Shown here: piece by piece, positions 59,890-64,000 of the stretch
How the letters are laid out: every line of letters begins with the position of its first letter
Numbering within the stretch: the stretch's first letter is position 1
Source: Trichosporon coremiiforme
Lineage: Eukaryota > Basidiomycota > Tremellomycetes > Trichosporonales > Trichosporonaceae
Reading direction: 5' to 3'
DNA: 64,000 nt
Assembly (NCBI GenBank): GCA_039545355.1
Contig: BCJJ01000013.1
Coordinates: 1 to 64,000 of the forward strand
Position numbers and translations under genes: made by a program
Notes under the pieces: model-generated
Seen by the model: the letters and a program-made list of their open reading frames with translations, nothing else
Database searches by the model: none
Told to the model about the DNA's origin: nothing

Positions 59890-61616
59890 ATGACGAAGAC
59901 AATCTACGTCTCCGATCACACCATCCAGCCGCCCCTCCCCGAGACCAGTCTCTTCACCTACCTCACCGGTGTTGGCGGCCCCAGCCCTCTGCCCAAGTTC
60001 AGCCCCGACCTGCCCGCCTTCATCGACGGAGCGACGGACCGGATCCTGACCCGCGGCGACCTGATCAACAATGCGCTCAAGCTCACCGGCTCCCTCAACG
60101 CTCTCGGCCTCGGCAAGGGCTCGACGGCCTGTATCTGGGGCTTCAACTCGCTTCCTTGGGCGCAGACGGTTTACGGCTGTCTTGCTGCCGGCGTCACGCT
60201 CTCGCCGGCCAACTACGCCTATGAGCCGCACGAGCTCGCGCACCAGCTGAACAACTCTGGTGCTGAGATCATCTTCATTGACGCGGGCCTGCTGCCCAAA
60301 TTCGACGCGGCGCGCAAGGACCTGAAGCGCGAGTGGCCGGATAGCCGCATCATTCTGCTCGAGCAGAGTCCGGCCAACGGCGGGCGCACGTCGCAGCGCT
60401 TCAAGACCGTTGCCGACCTCGTGAAGGAGGGAAAGCCCGCGCAGCCGGCCAATTTCGACGGCGCCGAGGCGCATAGCAACGACTCGTGGCGATGCTACTC
60501 GTCTGGCACGACGGGTCTGCCCAAGGGTGTCCAGACCAGCCACTGGAACATGACGAGCCAGCTGCAGTGTGCTAATATTGCCTTCACCAACATGGCTGAG
60601 GGCAAGGACGTCGTCCTCTGCTTCCTCCCCTTCTCCCACATCTACGCCGTCACCCTCGCCCTCTGCCAGCCCTTCTCCCAGGGGCGCCCTGTCGTCGTCC
60701 TCCCCCGCTTTGAAGAGATTCAGGTGCTCAAGACGATCCAGAAGGTAAGCCCTCAGGTGCGGACTTCGCTGACATTCAGCACAAGGTCACGTTGGTGCAC
60801 CTCGTCCCGCCCCTCTTCCTCGTCCTCCTTCAATCGAAGAATGTCCCCAACTACGACCTGTCCAGCATCAAGAAGGCGATGTCGGGCGCCGCGCCGTTGT
60901 CGAGCGAGATCTGCGACGCTTTCCTGAAGCTGATCCCAGGCGTGCGTATTGTGCAGGGCTACGGCATGACCGAGACGAGGCCTAACATCTGCACGATGAA
61001 CGAGCACGAGTCTGTTGGCCGAGACGGTTGGGTCGGCCGGCTGATCCCTCACACGGAGGCGCGCCTCGTCGACCCCGAGACGGGCACCGACTCAGCTCCA
61101 GGCCAGCCGGGCGAGCTCTGGGTCCGCTCCCCCTCCGTCATGCGCGGCTACCACCTGAACCCGAAGGCGACGGCGGAGACGATTGTCGAGGACGGCTGGC
61201 TGCGCACTGGCGACATCCTGATTCGCGACGATGCGGGCTGGTTCAAGGTCGTTGACCGCCTGAAGGAGCTCATCAAGTACAAGGGTCTGCAGGTCGCGCC
61301 TGCCGAGCTCGAGGCTCTCCTCCTCACGAATCCCGGAGTGAAGGATGTCGGCGTCGTCGGTGTCTGGGACGCGGCGCAGGCGACGGAAATGCCGAGGGCG
61401 TACGTTGTCTCGGGCGTGCCGCCCAACGAGCTCCACCGCTTCGTCGACGACCGCGTCGCGCAGCACAAGCGCCTCCGCGGAGGCATCGTGTTCCTCGACG
61501 CCATTCCTAAGAGCCCATCAGGCAAGATCCTCCGCAAGACGCTGCGCGAGATGGCGAAGCAGGATAAGGAGAAGGTCCACTACCGTCCTGACCAGGGCGC
61601 GCGCGCCCGCCTCTAA
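59890..61616 (+). CDS. 4-coumarate:CoA-ligase-like acyl-CoA synthetase, peroxisomal (paralogue B)
   Basis: Model: 59890-60744 and 60780-61616, with a 35-nt intron (GTAAGC donor, CTGAC branch, CAG acceptor, phase 0), 563 residues. ANL motifs: 'CYSSGTTGLPKGV', 'GYGMTETRPN', 'LRTGDILIRDDAGWFKVVDRLKELIKYKGLQV' and the catalytic Lys in 'KSPSGKILRKTL'. It forms acyl-AMP and then acyl-CoA from a carboxylic acid. The end 'GARARL' is a PTS1, so peroxisomal import is expected. It is clearly related along its length to the gene at 33920-35584, which lacks both the intron and a good PTS1. Confidence 0.94.
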
Positions 61617-62387
61617 GCCGAGCGGAGCCCGGCACTGCCGGGGGAGCGAGGTCGCGACCGATTCGAGAAGCGAGACAGGTCTCAAGTGCAACGAGGCTCT
61701 CCATGAGGACATGCCCCCGCCGTTCACCGGAGAAAGTAAGAAGTTTTAGTTGTAGTAATAAAAACGTAGCCCACCAACCCAACCCACCCACTCTAGCCCA
61801 CCGTTTCAATCGTTCCAGCATAGATTTAGGGTTTCATGCACGGTCATTTGCAGTTACTTGTTGCGTTGCTTCTGGGTGATGCACAACGCTTCTTGAATCA
61901 TAGACGGCGGCGCTCGACCACTGGAGGAGCTCCGTGCCAAGGCCGGCAGAAGGTTGTGGCTCATCGTGGATATCGCCGCGGCTGGTGTAGGTCCGTCCTC
62001 GGACACTCTGACCTGGGGAGGACACTGGCCTTGAATTGCGTGATAGCAGAGGGGTAGCAGCGAACTGTGGTTTCAGCGGGCAAGTCGTCGGGAGGGACCG
62101 ACAACGGGCGCCGTCTGACTGGATGCCATCACAGCTGATGCCATTGATGGTGATGACGGCGAGCTCTTGGAGTGGCTGGGAAGCGTGTGCACGGATCAGC
62201 TGTCTGGGTCATCTCAGAGACTCGACTACCCAACAGACTGCACGCTGATCAGCAATCTATCTGCTCCATCGATTATCGGCCTGCCTCCACGACGGCCTAG
62301 ACCTATCCCACGTCCCGCCCTCGTCGTTGCCCATCTTCTCTCCGGTACCGGGGTATCCTTCTAATGCATACAATCTAATTCTATCGC
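61617..62387. other. Intergenic between convergent genes, no gene recognised
   Basis: About 770 bp between the 3' ends of the acyl-CoA synthetase and the CoA-transferase genes, which are transcribed toward each other. A TAATAAAAACG sequence at about 61757-61767 could be a polyadenylation region. Open frames are short and unremarkable. Confidence 0.5.
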
Positions 62388-64000
62388 TTACTCAATCTTG
62401 GCCGTCTTGAGATCTGGGGAGACATCGAACTTGGCCCCCGTCTTGGCAACAATCTCCTCGAGCGTGGCGCCGGGCATGAGCTCGGCCAGAGTCAACTTGC
62501 CAGCCTTGCGGTCGACCTCGAAGACCGCGAGCTCAGTTACAATCATGCTGACGCAGCGCGCACCGGTGAGGGGCAGCGAACACTCCTGCACAATCTTGGG
62601 TTCGCCGCGCTGTGGGATGTTAGCTTGTGGCACAAATCGTCATTTTCTCCGCAGCCCCTTTACACCTCTGCCACACATCCTCCACATCTCCTGCAACACT
62701 CTGCGCAGTTCCTACGCCTCCTGAAGACGCCTGGGGACGTCCCTGAGGCTTCCAGAAGCATAAACATACCTTGTTGCAGTGATCCGTGACGATTATGATT
62801 TTTGTCTGATCAGGCGACGAGACGAGGTCCATCGCGCCGCCCATGCCCTTGACGAGGGCGCCGGGGATGATCCAGTTGGCGAGGTCTCCGGCGGCGCTGA
62901 CCTCCATAGCGCCGAGGACGGCGACGTCAATGTGTCCGCCGCGGATCATGGCGAAGCTCTCCGCCGAGTCGAACACGGCGGCTCCCGTCGCCATAGTAAT
63001 AGTCTCCTTGCCGGCGTTGATGACGTCGGGGTCGACCTGCTCCCTCGTCGGTGGGGGGCCGATACCGAGCAAGCCATTCTCGGACTGCAGCCACACCTTC
63101 TGGTCCTTTGGCAGGTGGGCGGGGAGGAGCGTCGGCATGCCGATTCCGAGGTTCACGTAGTACCCGTCCTTCAGCTCCTGGGCCGCACGCTTGACGATCA
63201 TTTCGCGCCCCCTGCGCGCGGCGCCGGAGCCGAGGGACGCGTCGCTGTCCTTCCCGTCGTCGGCGAGGATGAGGGTCTCGATCTGCTTCGGCCGGTCGGC
63301 CTGGACGATCTTGTCGACGTAGACGCCGGGGACGTGGATCTCGCACGGATCGAATGTGCCCGTTGGCACGATCTCCTCGGCCTCGACAATAGTGTGCTTC
63401 GCGCCCTTGCACATCGGACCGTTGAAGTTGGTCGCAGTGTACCGGAACACGAGGTTACCTGCCTCATCTGCCTTCCAAGCGTGGATCAGGGCGACGTCGC
63501 CCTTCAGAGCACGCTCCATCACGTACTTGCGTCCGTCGAACTCCATCGTGGGCCGCGGGTCGGGGAACTTGGCCTCCTGCCCGTCCTTCACATTCAGGTA
63601 AGGCACGCCGCCTGTCTCGATGGCTGTCGAAGCGCCAGTGGGAGTGTAAAAGGCGGGGATGCCGGCGCCAGCGGCACGGATACGCTCGGCAATCGTGCCC
63701 TGCGGCGTGAGCTCGACCTCGATGTCGCCTGCGAGGTACTTGTTCTCGATGAGTTTCGTCGCGCCAATATGCGACACGATGAGCTTCTTGACCTGGTCGG
63801 CCTTGACGAGCTGGCCGAGGCCCTTCTCCTCCACGCCCGCATTGTTCGACGCGATCGTCAGGTTGTTCACCTCGCCTGCGCCGCGCTCTGAGAGAGCCTT
63901 CAGGAGCGTGTCGGGGATACCGCACAGGCCGAAACCGCCTGAGAGAATCGTGTCGCCAGACTTGATCGCCTTGACGGCCTCCTCGGCGGTCGCGCGCTTG
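62388..64000 (-). CDS. Succinyl-CoA:3-ketoacid CoA-transferase (SCOT), 5' end outside the window
   Basis: Model within the window: 62770-64000 joined to 62388-62609, with a 160-nt intron (GTATGT donor, CACAG acceptor, phase 0). The codon at the window edge begins at base 63999. The alpha domain is seen in '[16 protein letters not shown]' and '[12 protein letters not shown]'; the beta domain has '[15 protein letters not shown]' and '[13 protein letters not shown]', whose Glu is the nucleophile that forms the enzyme-CoA thioester. Alpha and beta parts are fused, as in mitochondrial SCOT. It transfers CoA from succinyl-CoA to acetoacetate, activating ketone bodies. The mitochondrial presequence would lie beyond base 64000. 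Confidence 0.94.

Overview
This is the left end of a chromosome of a basidiomycete yeast in the Tremellomycetes, most likely Trichosporonales (Trichosporon, Cutaneotrichosporon or Apiotrichum type). The evidence is: four exact CCCCCTAA units at bases 1-32, which is the Cryptococcus-type telomere; very short GT-AG introns (mostly 32-50 nt) with CTRAY branch points; GC-rich coding sequence; a fungal nitric oxide reductase P450 (CYP55) of the kind known from Trichosporon; and eukaryotic peroxisomal and mitochondrial targeting signals. The genus is an inference.

Bases 1-19,700 are subtelomeric. They hold transcription-factor genes and gene remnants: an unusual Zn2Cys6 regulator about 100 bp from the telomere, a GATA factor that has lost two zinc ligands, two partial fungal-trans regulators, a truncated inositol-type sugar transporter, a frameshifted short-chain dehydrogenase, a cysteine-rich GCC2/GCC3-type fragment and an oligopeptide-transporter tail. 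Two genes look intact: deoxyribose-phosphate aldolase (10.1-10.9 kb) and a seven-exon Zn2Cys6 regulator (11.6-14.1 kb) whose splice phases all agree.

From about 19.7 kb the sequence is gene-dense, GC-rich and intron-poor: an Asp-box secreted protein, a repeat hydrophilic protein whose start codon is made by splicing, an SCP2-type thiolase and a nitronate monooxygenase (both ending AKL), a LURP-one protein, a PI-PLC-like enzyme, a hemerythrin-domain protein, P450nor, two 4-coumarate:CoA-ligase-like enzymes (one ending ARL), a class V PLP enzyme, an acid trehalase with a large low-complexity insert, an RBR E3 ligase, a SnoaL-like protein and its truncated copy, a GNAT acetyltransferase, a TPR/SET/MYND protein, an NCS1 purine-cytosine permease and the 3' part of succinyl-CoA:3-ketoacid CoA-transferase. 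Two tRNA-Gly(GCC) genes, one degenerate tRNA-like gene and a miniature LTR element (LTR-internal-LTR-internal-LTR with target-site duplication) lie at 47.5-54.8 kb.

Two functional themes appear. One is peroxisomal acyl-CoA and nitroalkane metabolism (thiolase, nitronate monooxygenase, acyl-CoA ligases, with SCOT as a ketone-body link). The other is nitrogen-oxide handling (P450nor next to a hemerythrin protein, both with mitochondrial-type N-termini). No CRISPR, rRNA or bacterial-type operon was seen. Gene models were built by eye from splice signals and reading frames.
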